A stretch of 64,000 bases of DNA from Alistipes sp047178865 (GCA_047178865.1 JBCQSY010000003.1:1-64000); one strand, 5' to 3'; positions 1 to 8,619 are shown, counted from the stretch's first letter. Made by a program: numbers and translations. Notes: a model not told the origin generated them from the letters alone.

Positions 1-105
1 TTGATATCGAAGCTAATAGTGATTCTATTAGCAAGATAGTAAAATTAGAAAGCGAAGTAAAAGAGCCATAGTAGATTAAGTGAGAAGAATTTAAACAGAT
101 TCTTA
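1..105. repeat. MITE-like repeat, right part (copy 1)
   Basis: The first 105 bases match the right two thirds of the palindromic element seen whole at 41812-41977. Shared landmarks are GATATCGAAGCTAATAG, a small CTAATAG...CTATTAG hairpin, AGCGAAGTAAAAGAGCCATAG, and the end TTAAACAGATTCT at 91-103. The left arm lies outside the window. The following 117 bases up to the first gene hold a weak -7-like TATCTTGC near 140 and nothing else I recognise. Confidence 0.75.
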
Positions 106-222
106 GTGCAAATGTACTATTTTTTCTGAAAAAATTACTATCTTGCAGACGAAATATATATGCTCACATACAGTATTGTGGCTTAATTTTCGTTTATATT
201 ATAGAGTAATATATTGCTAAGT

Positions 223-1335
223 ATGAAAAAGTTTATAAATTTAACGCTATGGAGCACACTTCTACTCTCTGTAAGTAGCTGTGGAGCAGCCCTATTCTCA
301 CAAGGAGGATATGGTAGCGACGATATGTATGGAGTCCACGACTCTAGTAAAATTATAGCACAACAACAGGCTGAAATTGCTGAATTAAAAGCCAAGCAGG
401 CTCAATATGAGGCGATAATCCAGAGTGCTCTACAAAATAATGAGGTTGCAGCGAGTGGCACAAACCCATATCTTGATGAGATGGAGTTGGAGTATGATAG
501 CGAGTATGCTCGCAAATTGTATGGATTCGAGTCTGACTCTTACTCTCCACCATCGAGCTACTACAGCTTGGTCTATAGTCCATCAGGTGAGCTTGTTGCA
601 TCCTACGACCCTGAGAACTACAACGTTATCATTGATGGCGATGGGGTATTGATTGAGCCTAAATACTCAGCTTCGATGTTGGGTTACTGGAACTCAACTG
701 CCTACTTCTCATATATCCACTACCCACACCATCGAGGATATGGATGGATGGGCGGATTTAGACACGACCCATTCTACTACTCTATGTGGGGATATCCATA
801 CTACTCGTGGTATGATTGGTACTGGTATGGCAGCTATTGGAACTACTACTCTCCACTCTGGGGATGGGGTTACTACCCATACTACAGACCAATATGGAAT
901 AGACCTGGCGGCGGACATCATGTAGCACACAAAAAACCACACATAACACGCCCTATGACATCATCACGCTCACGTCAAGTAGCAAGTAGATATGTCCCAA
1001 CAACATCAGCCACTAGAAGCGGCAGCTCATCATCTACACGCACATCTTCGAGTGGTGGTAGTCGTTACAACTTTAGCAATAGCGACAACAGTAACAAGAC
1101 TCAATATGTCAACAGCGGAGGTAGAAGTTCATCTTCGAGCAAGGTCTACGATAACTCTTCGAGCAGCAGCTCCTCTTCATCGAGAAATAGTAGTTCATCA
1201 ACAACCAAATCATCCTCGTCGAGCAACTACTCTAGGTCATCATCTAGCTACAGTGCTCCATCATCGGGAGGCTCTTCAAGAGGCAGTTCTGGTTCATCAT
1301 CATCATTCTCAACGAGCGGTGCAAGAGGTAGATAA
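223..1335 (+). CDS. Tyr/Trp- and Ser-rich surface lipoprotein of unknown function
   Basis: This 370-residue protein is probably a lipoprotein: the first 20 residues form a signal with lipobox LSVSSC and acylated Cys20. An in-frame TTG lies 9 bases upstream, but the ATG at 223 gives a standard lysine-started signal. Residues about 44-70 (QQQAEIAELKAKQAQYE) look like a short coiled coil. Residues about 155-225 are extremely rich in Tyr, Trp, Gly and Pro (YGWMGG, YYSWYDWYWYGSYW). The last 120 residues are a Ser-dominated tail with scattered Arg and Gly, probably disordered. I recognise no domain. The composition suggests an exposed or matrix-like envelope protein, but this is inference only. The gene stands alone, with no operon partner. 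Confidence 0.85.
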   Translation: MKKFINLTLWSTLLLSVSSCGAALFSQGGYGSDDMYGVHDSSKIIAQQQAEIAELKAKQAQYEAIIQSALQNNEVAASGTNPYLDEMELEYDSEYARKLYGFESDSYSPPSSYYSLVYSPSGELVASYDPENYNVIIDGDGVLIEPKYSASMLGYWNSTAYFSYIHYPHHRGYGWMGGFRHDPFYYSMWGYPYYSWYDWYWYGSYWNYYSPLWGWGYYPYYRPIWNRPGGGHHVAHKKPHITRPMTSSRSRQVASRYVPTTSATRSGSSSSTRTSSSGGSRYNFSNSDNSNKTQYVNSGGRSSSSSKVYDNSSSSSSSSSRNSSSSTTKSSSSSNYSRSSSSYSAPSSGGSSRGSSGSSSSFSTSGARGR

Positions 1336-1471
1336 CTAATAAGCAAATTAGGGGAGGTGAACCCTCCTCTGTAAAAAAAGGACTTTACTATTTAATGTTT
1401 AGTTTATGGGAGAGATTGCGGATATTATTTTTCATATATTTAACCCATCGAAAACCATTTTAAACTAAAAA

Positions 1472-3160
1472 ATGCAGAGAATTATGAGGTATAAAATAGA
1501 GATTTTATCACTACTTGCCCTACTAATGGGTGTTGGCAGTGCAGTAGCGCAGAATACAAACTCGTCATACGGAGGAGTTGTGCTCAACAATGATATTATG
1601 TTGTCGTCCGACTTCGCTACACTCTCGAATAGGGGAGTTTCAGGCACGGCTCGTTCGATGGCTATGGGTGGAGCATTCACCTCGCTTGGTGGAGATATAG
1701 CATCTATGTCGATAAATCCCGCAGGATTGGGTATGTATCGCTCGGATCACTTCTCGGTAACACCTATGGTTAGTATATCTTCAGCATCGACCCCCTCGAC
1801 CGATGATTGGCAGGGGAATAACAGCAGTAATTTCGCACTGGGGAATATAGGTATCGTGTTGAATATCTACCAAGGCAGCACCAAAAGTGGCAAACCTGTG
1901 AGTATTAGTATTGGACTAGGTGTAAATCGTGTGGCTGACTACAATCAGAAGTACTCATACTCCTCTCTATCAGAGTATAATAGCTCAGCCTCTGGGGAAT
2001 TGATGCCAACCATCGCAGATGTTTTTGCTCAACAACTAGGCGGAGCGGGAGTATATCCTAGCAGCAATGGTAGCCTTGGTTACACATCAACCGACCCATA
2101 TCTATGGCCTGCGATACTTGGATATAACGGCTACATGGTTAGTGATTATAGCGACAGCAGTGGAAAATATTGGACTCCTGACACTATCGGAGCGAACGCA
2201 TCCATTGCTCATGGTTTGATGGTGGAGTCTAGTGGTTCGATTAATGAGTATCTTATCTCGATGGGAGCTAATATTTCGAACGTTATCTATATCGGAGCAA
2301 CTTTGGGTGTTGAGTCTGTTAGGATGGATAGAACCATAACCTATCAGGAGGAGTACCTATATATTGACGCGCCAGCGAGTAGCTCAGGTGAGCAGCTCAG
2401 TTCATACCTCGATTATGCCACGATTTCACAGCGTAGTTACATCAAGGGAGTTGGTGTAAACTTCAAGATAGGAGCTATCATTCGTCCATTCGAGGCCCTG
2501 AGAATAGGTATCGCCTACCACACTCCAACAGCGTATAGCCTTGAGAGGGTCTATCAAGGAGATATCCAGTCGAAAATCTCGAATAGCACAGCCTCAGAGT
2601 ATAATAGCGACAGCACAGGACAGCTCTACGATGAGGGTAGCAACTCTTGGGAGTTTTCATCTCCATCGCGACTTCTTCTTGGTGCATCTTTGACACTGGG
2701 TAGCCGCATGGTTGTCTCAGCCGATTATGAGTGTGCTTGGTACAACTCTATCTCGGTAAATAATATCCCAACTGGTACTGGCTTTGTATTGAGCGACTAC
2801 GACAAAGAGTTCTCAACTTCGTATAAACCAACCAACACCCTAAGGGCAGGTGTTGAGATTAAACCCCTCGATAATATCGCTTTGCGTGTGGGTGGAGGTT
2901 ACACCACCTCAATGTTGGAGGATGATAGTGCCTTCTACAGCAGTATGACACCAACAACGAGCTACTATGTAGGTGGAGGAGTTGGTCTATACCTTGGTGC
3001 TAACACCACTCTGGATTTCACATACCAAAACCACAAACAGAACTACTCATCGTATCAACTATTCTATAGCGAAGTCTCTGGTGGCGAGTTGAGTAGTGGC
3101 TCTTTCGAGACCTCTATCCGCAACCACAATATCGTCGCTACACTAGGATTCAAATTTTAA
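1472..3160 (+). CDS. OmpP1/FadL-family outer membrane transport protein
   Basis: The product is a 562-residue beta-barrel with an N-terminal signal peptide ending around AVAQ (residue 27). The stretch SRGVSGTARSMAMGGAF followed by SINPAGLGMYRSDHFSVTP is the hallmark N-terminal region of Bacteroidota members of the OmpP1/FadL/TodX superfamily, which carry hydrophobic compounds across the outer membrane. The rest alternates amphipathic strands and Ser/Tyr-rich loops and ends with an aromatic strand (IVATLGFKF), as expected for Bam-dependent insertion. The substrate cannot be told from the sequence. A second ATG 12 bases downstream (MRYKIEI) would also give a good signal peptide. The gap to the next lipoprotein gene is 34 bases, so the two may be co-transcribed. 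Confidence 0.85.
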   Translation: MQRIMRYKIEILSLLALLMGVGSAVAQNTNSSYGGVVLNNDIMLSSDFATLSNRGVSGTARSMAMGGAFTSLGGDIASMSINPAGLGMYRSDHFSVTPMVSISSASTPSTDDWQGNNSSNFALGNIGIVLNIYQGSTKSGKPVSISIGLGVNRVADYNQKYSYSSLSEYNSSASGELMPTIADVFAQQLGGAGVYPSSNGSLGYTSTDPYLWPAILGYNGYMVSDYSDSSGKYWTPDTIGANASIAHGLMVESSGSINEYLISMGANISNVIYIGATLGVESVRMDRTITYQEEYLYIDAPASSSGEQLSSYLDYATISQRSYIKGVGVNFKIGAIIRPFEALRIGIAYHTPTAYSLERVYQGDIQSKISNSTASEYNSDSTGQLYDEGSNSWEFSSPSRLLLGASLTLGSRMVVSADYECAWYNSISVNNIPTGTGFVLSDYDKEFSTSYKPTNTLRAGVEIKPLDNIALRVGGGYTTSMLEDDSAFYSSMTPTTSYYVGGGVGLYLGANTTLDFTYQNHKQNYSSYQLFYSEVSGGELSSGSFETSIRNHNIVATLGFKF

Positions 3161-3194
3161 ATCTATAAATTAACACCAATTCAATTCCAAAACA

Positions 3195-4190
3195 ATGAAG
3201 AATTTACTTTTCAAACTAACAGTTACAACCATAATGCTTTGTACATTACAATCATGCCTTGATTCCACCTCCAACGAGAGCTGGAGTGGTGTAACTCCAG
3301 GAACAAACCTCTATAACAAAGCCTACGTAGTAAACAATATGGCTATGGATGGAGTTGACTTAGCTCTTAAACTAGCTACACTCCTTGAACAAGCCGAGTA
3401 TGAAAACGTAACCATTTCTGATGGTGTCATCGATAATTGGGACGATTTAAATGAGTTTATACTAGACTACGACCTACTTAATTACGGTCTTAAATACTTC
3501 CTATTTAATGAAGATGAGAATGTAATTATTTCAAAAAGTGGAGATGAATATACTATTGGATATGGACAAAGCTATGGTGATTTTACATGTGGTGCAGGAC
3601 TTGAGAAACTCTATCGCAAAGGCGTATATGTAGTTGACACCAAAGGTGTTAAGCTAAGCGAAAGCAACTCATCTACCGCTTGGAGCATAACTGTTGCTCA
3701 AGGCGAAACAATGGAATTTTCAACAAGTTCAACATCAAGTACATTAGCAAAAGTTGTCTCTCTTGATAGCGAGATATATTATAGTGGTTCAGGTATTTTC
3801 GCCTTTAAATCAACAAACTACCAAGCTCAATATCCTAATGATAGTGTTATCTCAGATTGGACAGTTTCAGGAAAATATACCTTTAGTGATTATAATGATG
3901 ACCTAACCATAGATAATATTATTGATTCGGAGCTCGCAGTCTCAATATTAGCATCTGGAACAACACTCTCTGGTGACGTATTAGAGTATAGCACTGGTGG
4001 CATCGAAGAGGGTTTCGACCCATTGGTATATCAACCTTATCACAGCCTTCTCACTATTATTAGTGGTACAGAAGAGGTTCAGTTCCTCAGTTATTATGAT
4101 GTCGAAGAGTACCCCTCAGGATATGTACATCTATCATGGAGTAGTGGCAATTTAGTCATATACTACAATAATAATGGATACATATATTAA
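3195..4190 (+). CDS. hypothetical lipoprotein
   Basis: This 331-residue protein starts with a lipoprotein signal (MLCTLQSC, Cys21). The mature part is acidic and rich in Ser, Thr and Tyr, and looks beta-rich with repeated short hydrophobic strands. I recognise no family or catalytic motif. It follows the FadL-like gene by 34 bases on the same strand and ends just before a strong terminator, so the two may form a transcription unit. A role as an accessory surface lipoprotein of the barrel is possible, but the sequence gives no direct support for it. Confidence 0.8.
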   Translation: MKNLLFKLTVTTIMLCTLQSCLDSTSNESWSGVTPGTNLYNKAYVVNNMAMDGVDLALKLATLLEQAEYENVTISDGVIDNWDDLNEFILDYDLLNYGLKYFLFNEDENVIISKSGDEYTIGYGQSYGDFTCGAGLEKLYRKGVYVVDTKGVKLSESNSSTAWSITVAQGETMEFSTSSTSSTLAKVVSLDSEIYYSGSGIFAFKSTNYQAQYPNDSVISDWTVSGKYTFSDYNDDLTIDNIIDSELAVSILASGTTLSGDVLEYSTGGIEEGFDPLVYQPYHSLLTIISGTEEVQFLSYYDVEEYPSGYVHLSWSSGNLVIYYNNNGYIY

Positions 4191-4227
4191 CAGTGCAATA
4201 TTCGCTCAAAACTAGAAACATCGATTT

Positions 4228-4278
4228 AAAAGAGACTCTCCCAAATCACTTCATTATGATTTGGGAGAGTCTCTTTTA
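4228..4278. terminator. bidirectional terminator hairpin
   Basis: An almost perfect 20-base inverted repeat (AAAGAGACTCTCCCAAATCA and its complement) encloses a loop of about 10 bases. It is flanked by A-rich sequence on the left and T-rich sequence on the right, so it can stop transcription from both converging genes. Confidence 0.9.
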
Positions 4279-4292
4279 ATATAGTTGAAATT

Positions 4293-5231
4293 CTATCTAA
4301 ATCTAAACTTCGAATTAACCTTCGCGAAACCACCTCTATCTCGCATACTCCACCTCTGCTCGAAATCCATCGGTGTGTCGTTGATAAATATGATGCCTGT
4401 AACTCCATCGTCCATATATCGAGAATCACGACTAGTACGCGAATTGTGCCCATCACGTGGCTCTGGTCTACTCTCAATAAACTCGGTGATGATAATCTCT
4501 TCGGGGATATAGTTCTGGGTGTGTACCTCAATCTCCTTCCACGAATTGTATGTCACCTCCAACTCGACACATCGCATAGATGGGAGCAGGTTGCTAGTAA
4601 AGTAACTCCATGATGATGGTAGAGCCTTCAACTCACTCTCGATTGCCGAAGGAGCTTTATCGCTATCGACAATAGATAGCACCTTGGCTTTGTTGGGAAC
4701 ATTCATTCCTCGCACCAGCGAAGCTGTGGCATACCATGGCTCAGCCACTGCATCGACCATCGCAGGGTATGACTCCATACCATAGTTATCGTCGAGATAC
4801 TCCCTAAAGAGTGTAGCACGCTGCATGGCTAACCTTTCATTGGCACTCATCGAACCATCTGGCGAGGCGTAACCTGTCACCTTATAACGTACGATTTTCT
4901 TTAATGGGTCGCCCTTAATCGAGGAGATAAACGACTCTAACCCATTGAGTGTTGAACTGTTACCTCTGTATGCTGAGTTCAACTCCGAAGCATTGATTTT
5001 GTATGCTAAGGTAAACTCATCGCCCGTAGAGGAGGTCTCTTTAACCAATAAATCCCGAACTGTGTAGTCGCCTTGAACCCTAGTTGAAAGGAGTATCGTA
5101 TCTGCCGACCTTGTAGCAGATTGATAGCTGGAGCTGTGACTCTGAGCCATAGTCGTTAGACTAACGACCGAGAGTAGCGCAAATAGTGTAGTAATCTTTT
5201 TCACGTCTAATTTGTTTTTGATGTTATACAT
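4293..5231 (-). CDS. secreted OmpA-domain protein
   Basis: The product has 312 residues with an N-terminal signal peptide (about residues 1-30, ending TTMAQ). The centre carries an OmpA-like peptidoglycan-binding core: VTGYASPDGSMSANERLAMQRA, about residues 115-140, matches the G.aSP.G....N..LS..RA pattern. The N-terminal part (DTILLSTRVQGDYTVRDL) resembles the strand-rich domain found before OmpA domains in Bacteroidota fimbria-associated proteins, but I am not certain of that. The C-terminal third is charged (SRPEPRDGHNSRTSRDSR) and probably flexible. No transmembrane barrel is obvious, so a periplasmic or cell-wall-linked location is likely. It converges on the lipoprotein gene across the shared terminator. 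Confidence 0.75.
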   Translation of the reverse strand: MYNIKNKLDVKKITTLFALLSVVSLTTMAQSHSSSYQSATRSADTILLSTRVQGDYTVRDLLVKETSSTGDEFTLAYKINASELNSAYRGNSSTLNGLESFISSIKGDPLKKIVRYKVTGYASPDGSMSANERLAMQRATLFREYLDDNYGMESYPAMVDAVAEPWYATASLVRGMNVPNKAKVLSIVDSDKAPSAIESELKALPSSWSYFTSNLLPSMRCVELEVTYNSWKEIEVHTQNYIPEEIIITEFIESRPEPRDGHNSRTSRDSRYMDDGVTGIIFINDTPMDFEQRWSMRDRGGFAKVNSKFRFR

Positions 5232-5271
5232 AGAGCGAACTTTGCAAGATTCATACCAACTATCAAAAACG

Positions 5272-5314
5272 GTAGTGCCTGCAAAAAGTCAAAATAACTT
5301 TTCGCAGGCACTAC
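5272..5314 (-). terminator. terminator downstream of the DUF1080 gene
   Basis: A perfect 18-base inverted repeat (GTAGTGCCTGCAAAAAGT and its complement) has a 7-base loop, 17 bases beyond the stop of the minus-strand gene at 5332-5946. No long U run follows, but the stem is very strong. Confidence 0.75.
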
Positions 5315-5331
5315 ATTAATATAGTGAAGTT

Positions 5332-5946
5332 CTATAGCTCTATCAACTCGACAGCTCTAAACTGTATCGCTTTACCTTCGCTCTGAAGTCCGATATGACC
5401 AGAGGTTTGTGACAACTTAGTGATTTGGTTCTGTTTAACACCATTAACATAGACAGTTACAGTGCCAGCCTTTGATACCACCTCCATCTTATTCCACTCA
5501 CCAACAGGCTTCTCTACACCCTCGTTGAAAGCCTTTTTAACCTTCTTGCCACTCTCAGCAAACTCCGCCGAAGATGCCTCACCTGCATGGATTATATCAC
5601 CCGCTTTACCTGCCGCTAGCTGCATCTCGTAACAGTTTGGCCACGCCTTATTCTCACCACGCATATGGATGAAAACGCCACTATTGGTAGCCTCACCAAC
5701 CCAACGCCATTCGAGTGTTAGTTTATAATCTGAGTATTGATTATCGGTGTAGAGGTAACCAAACTCTCCCGATATATCGATACATTTATCCTTTACCGAG
5801 TAGACTGATGAAGGTGTCTCGCTAAGATTTTTTGTGAATGGGTTCCATCCATCAAGGTTTTTACCATTGAATAACGATTGTGGTTTCTGTGCATTTAAAG
5901 ATAGCGTCGCTAGCAGTAATGCCATAACTATTAGACTCTTTTTCAT
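5332..5946 (-). CDS. DUF1080 (3-keto-disaccharide hydrolase-like) secreted protein
   Basis: This 204-residue protein has a signal peptide (MKKSLIVMALLLATLSLNAQ) and then one concanavalin-like DUF1080 domain. Diagnostic parts are SLFNGKNLDGWNPF near the start, the NSGVFIHMRG core around residue 95, CYEMQLA, and the C-terminal HIGLQSEGKAIQFRAVELIEL. Family members act on 3-keto-glycosides or are found with glycoside hydrolases in Bacteroidota. Here no other sugar gene is adjacent, so the substrate is unknown. The gene is monocistronic between its own promoter and terminator. Confidence 0.85.
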   Translation of the reverse strand: MKKSLIVMALLLATLSLNAQKPQSLFNGKNLDGWNPFTKNLSETPSSVYSVKDKCIDISGEFGYLYTDNQYSDYKLTLEWRWVGEATNSGVFIHMRGENKAWPNCYEMQLAAGKAGDIIHAGEASSAEFAESGKKVKKAFNEGVEKPVGEWNKMEVVSKAGTVTVYVNGVKQNQITKLSQTSGHIGLQSEGKAIQFRAVELIEL

Positions 5947-5976
5947 AATAAGTTTAATTTTTAATGTAGGACTCTA

Positions 5977-6007
5977 CAAATATAGATATTTTTTGTGAAA
6001 TTGCCAA
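5977..6007 (-). promoter_or_regulatory. Bacteroidota promoter of the DUF1080 gene
   Basis: On the minus strand, TTG (6007-6005) is followed after 20 bases by the -7 box TATATTTG (5984-5977), the standard spacing for the Bacteroidota primary sigma factor. Its -33 element overlaps the promoter of the divergent nspC. Confidence 0.75.
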
Positions 6008-6018
6008 ATCATTTTTAC

Positions 6019-6026
6019 TATCTTTG
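6019..6026 (+). promoter_or_regulatory. -7 box of nspC
   Basis: TATCTTTG lies 5 bases before the ATG at 6031. It sits inside a possible in-frame GTG extension beginning at 5995, so that extension is not the real N-terminus. The 5' leader must be only a few bases long. Candidate -33 TTG triplets stand at non-ideal spacings of 15 and 23 bases. Confidence 0.65.
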
Positions 6027-6030
6027 CCCT

Positions 6031-7161
6031 ATGATTAATTATGAAAATATACCATCACCCGCATACGTAATAGATGAAAAGGCTCTACTCTCGAACCTTG
6101 AGACCATCGACAGAGTACGTCGTGAGGGTGAAGTTGAGATTATCGTAGCACTCAAAGCCAACGCCTCATGGGCTATATTTCCACTCCTCGCAGCACATAG
6201 CGATGGAGCAACAGCTAGCTCACTGAGCGAGGCGTTGTTGGTTAAAGAGGAGTTCAAGGCATTGGCTCACACCTACGCCCCGATATATGTCGAGAGTGAA
6301 ATTGATGCTATTCTCGACTCGTCGAGCCATATCACATTCAACTCCCTGGCTCAATATCAAAAATATGGTGAACGTGCTCGTCAAAGAGGCATATCGTGTG
6401 GATTGAGAGTCAATCCTCGATACTCTCCTGTGGAGACAGACCTTTACAATCCATGTGTTGCAGGCTCACGACTTGGCATACCACCAGAAGAGTTAGAGTC
6501 TCTTCCCGATGGGATTGAGGGTCTGCATTTTCATGTCTTGTGTGAGTCTCGCTCGGAGCATTTAGAGAGAGCCTTAGAGGCATTCGAGAGATATTATGGT
6601 AAATTCATACACCAATTAAAGTGGGTGAATATGGGTGGCGGACACCTTATGACTCACCAAGATTACAACTGCGACCATCTAATCGAGGTGGTTAAGGCTT
6701 TCAAGAGTCGACACCCACATCTGCGCCTAATATTAGAGCCAGGTAGTGCCTTCACTTGGCGAAGTGGTACTCTGTTCTCGACCATCGAGGATATTGTCAA
6801 CAATGATGGTATCAAGACGGCGATGTTGAATGTCTCGTTTGCTTGCCACATGCCCGACTGCTTGGAGATGCCCTATAAACCAACCATTATCGGGGCTAAG
6901 GATACTCCATCTGGCGAAAAGGGTTGGCGCATGGGTGGTAATAGCTGTTTGGCGGGTGACTATATCGGTGATTGGAGTTTCGAGCAAGAGCCTAAAGTTG
7001 GCGACAGAGTAATTTTCGAGGATATGATACACTACACCATGGTTAAAACCACGATGTTTAACGGGGTATCACACCCTTCGCTCGTTATCGCCAGATGTGA
7101 TGGGTCGGTCGATATCATCCGAGAGTATGGTTATCAAGATTACAAAAACAGAATGGGTTAA
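6031..7161 (+). CDS. nspC: carboxynorspermidine/carboxyspermidine decarboxylase
   Basis: NspC is a PLP enzyme of the alanine racemase/ornithine decarboxylase fold III group. It removes CO2 from carboxy(nor)spermidine in the alternative polyamine route used by Bacteroidota. The 376-residue protein starts SPAYVID, has the PLP lysine in VALKANASW (near residue 42), the LEPGSAF phosphate-binding segment, and the family signature GNSCLAGDYIGDW near the C-terminus that carries the substrate-site Cys and Asp. Its usual partner, carboxyspermidine dehydrogenase, is not nearby. The stop codon overlaps the start of the following phosphatase gene by one base, so the two are translationally coupled. Start chosen after the -7 box. 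Confidence 0.93.
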   Translation: MINYENIPSPAYVIDEKALLSNLETIDRVRREGEVEIIVALKANASWAIFPLLAAHSDGATASSLSEALLVKEEFKALAHTYAPIYVESEIDAILDSSSHITFNSLAQYQKYGERARQRGISCGLRVNPRYSPVETDLYNPCVAGSRLGIPPEELESLPDGIEGLHFHVLCESRSEHLERALEAFERYYGKFIHQLKWVNMGGGHLMTHQDYNCDHLIEVVKAFKSRHPHLRLILEPGSAFTWRSGTLFSTIEDIVNNDGIKTAMLNVSFACHMPDCLEMPYKPTIIGAKDTPSGEKGWRMGGNSCLAGDYIGDWSFEQEPKVGDRVIFEDMIHYTMVKTTMFNGVSHPSLVIARCDGSVDIIREYGYQDYKNRMG

Positions 7162-7907
7162 TGAGACGCTGTAACTACCACACTCATACCACTCGCTGTC
7201 AACACGCTGTGGGTGGCGATGAGGAGTATATCCAGAGCGCAATCGCTGGAGGATACTCCACTCTTGGATTCTCCGACCACACCCCTTGGCCTTTTAAGGA
7301 TGGCTACGACTCGTTTATGCGCATGGGGCTAGACGAAGTTGATAGCTATATTACCACCATTCGTGAGTTGGCAGAGAGGTATAAGGGAGAGATAGATATA
7401 TTCGTTGGGTTGGAGTGTGAATACTACCTAGGGTATATCGACTGGCTGGTCGAACAGAGGGAGCGACTAAATCTTGATTATATGCTCTTTGGTAACCACT
7501 TCCCCTATGAGGAGAATCGCGAGCTATATTTCGGAGAGGTTAGTTGCAGCAGCAAGCTAGATATATATCTAGAGTCATCACGCATGGCACTCGAAAGTGG
7601 TATCTACGACTGTTTTGCTCACCCCGATATCTTTATGCGCTCACTCACCCAAGTCGACGACTTCACTCTAGAGGTCTTCAAGGAGTTGATAGAGGTCTGC
7701 CTAAAAAAAGGCGTTGTGATGGAGTTTAACACATCTATCCCCTACCACCAGGAGTTGTGGCAGGAGGTAGCCAAGAGCGGAGTAGATGTGATTATCGGAA
7801 TAGATGCTCACGACCATAAAATCCTCAGGAACAAGGATATATACAGCAAAGCTATCGAGAGGCTAACTTCACTTGGAATCACACCACTCGAAAGACTTAC
7901 ACGGTAA
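7161..7907 (+). CDS. PHP-family histidinol-phosphatase-like phosphoesterase
   Basis: The product (248 residues) belongs to the PHP metallophosphoesterase family and resembles the HisJ/HisK histidinol phosphatases. Metal ligands are visible in order: HTHTTRC (His7 and His9 region), GLECEYY, GNHFPY, CFAHPDIF and GIDAHD. This type dephosphorylates L-histidinol phosphate in histidine synthesis, but no his genes are nearby and other PHP phosphatases act on different sugar or amino-acid phosphates. Coupling to nspC is by a one-base overlap (TAATG). I call the family with confidence, the exact substrate less so. Confidence 0.8.
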   Translation: MRRCNYHTHTTRCQHAVGGDEEYIQSAIAGGYSTLGFSDHTPWPFKDGYDSFMRMGLDEVDSYITTIRELAERYKGEIDIFVGLECEYYLGYIDWLVEQRERLNLDYMLFGNHFPYEENRELYFGEVSCSSKLDIYLESSRMALESGIYDCFAHPDIFMRSLTQVDDFTLEVFKELIEVCLKKGVVMEFNTSIPYHQELWQEVAKSGVDVIIGIDAHDHKILRNKDIYSKAIERLTSLGITPLERLTR

Positions 7908-7994
7908 ATTGAGAGTCGTTTAGATTAATGCGGAATTAAGGTTTGAGAATTAAACCGCAAATTCGCTCCAAATAGGGAGCAAAGCGACCCAAAG

Positions 7995-8015
7995 TCCCCT
8001 CCCTGAGGGAGGGGA
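7995..8015. repeat. GC-rich intergenic palindrome
   Basis: TCCCCTCCC-TGA-GGGAGGGGA is a near-perfect palindrome in the 205-base gap between convergent genes, in a G/C context unlike its surroundings. It could act as a terminator stem for the phosphatase gene or be the remnant of a dispersed repeat. Confidence 0.6.
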
Positions 8016-8065
8016 TTAGGGGTAGGGTAAGAAAACAGAAGGAAAAACCACTAGTTTTCCACTCC

Positions 8066-8107
8066 GTAATTGCTCAAATAACGAATATTTTTTCAACCCT
8101 TAATTGG
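8066..8107 (+). repeat. GTAATTGCTCAA...CCTTAATT element (copy A)
   Basis: This 42-base sequence (GTAATTGCTCAAATAACGAA followed by a T run and CAACCCTTAATTGG) recurs at 32532-32575 on the plus strand and at 15952-15991 on the minus strand. Here it lies at the 3' end of the GNAT gene. The other two copies sit directly before start codons. Confidence 0.75.
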
Positions 8108-8112
8108 CATTA

Positions 8113-8619
8113 TTAGCACTCGACTATGAGCTGCATGATGTAATCATTCATAAAGTAGCCATTACCTATATCGAAATCGCCACTACGCAGCACCTCGAAT
8201 CCGAGGTTCTTATAGAACCCTATTGCGCTGTTATTTCTGTTGACATTGAGCGTGAGGTATAGCCTCTCGACACCAGCTGTTTTACGAAGGTGCTCGGTGG
8301 CAAAATCCACCAATTTTCGACCTAACCCCTCACCTTGAAATGGGAGCAGTACATATATTTTATCCAGGTGGTATCGTCCCTTATCTAGCTCTATGATAGA
8401 GATATAACCAGTCGACACATCTCCCCTATAAGCGATAAAGTATTGAGCACCCTTCTCCTCGATTTGACGACGCAGACTCTCCAGGGAGTACATCATATCA
8501 AACATATAATCGAGTTGTTCTGCGGATAAAATTGGACTATAAGTTGAGTAAAAAACATCCCTGGCAAGAGAGTTTATCAACTTTACATCAGTTACTGTGG
8601 TGGATTTAAAAGTTATCAT
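8113..8619 (-). CDS. GNAT-family N-acetyltransferase
   Basis: This 168-residue protein has the GNAT fold. The beta-strand YRGDVSTGYISI leads into the acetyl-CoA pyrophosphate loop LLPFQGEGLGRKLV (Q..G.G motif, about residues 92-105), and NRNNSAIGFYKNLGFEV is the typical C-terminal helix and strand. The strongest resemblance is to small-molecule or protein-N-terminus acetylases, but the substrate cannot be read from the sequence. A GTG one codon upstream of the chosen ATG is also possible. It is transcribed divergently from manC. Confidence 0.85.
   Translation of the reverse strand: MITFKSTTVTDVKLINSLARDVFYSTYSPILSAEQLDYMFDMMYSLESLRRQIEEKGAQYFIAYRGDVSTGYISIIELDKGRYHLDKIYVLLPFQGEGLGRKLVDFATEHLRKTAGVERLYLTLNVNRNNSAIGFYKNLGFEVLRSGDFDIGNGYFMNDYIMQLIVEC

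Noticed and set aside
425..1339. Open frames overlapping the Tyr-rich lipoprotein on both strands
   Set aside because: They are shadows of a low-complexity gene; none has a start signal, signal peptide or recognisable domain.
5995..6030. GTG-started N-terminal extension of nspC
   Set aside because: It contains the -7 box TATCTTTG and adds residues not needed by the fold.
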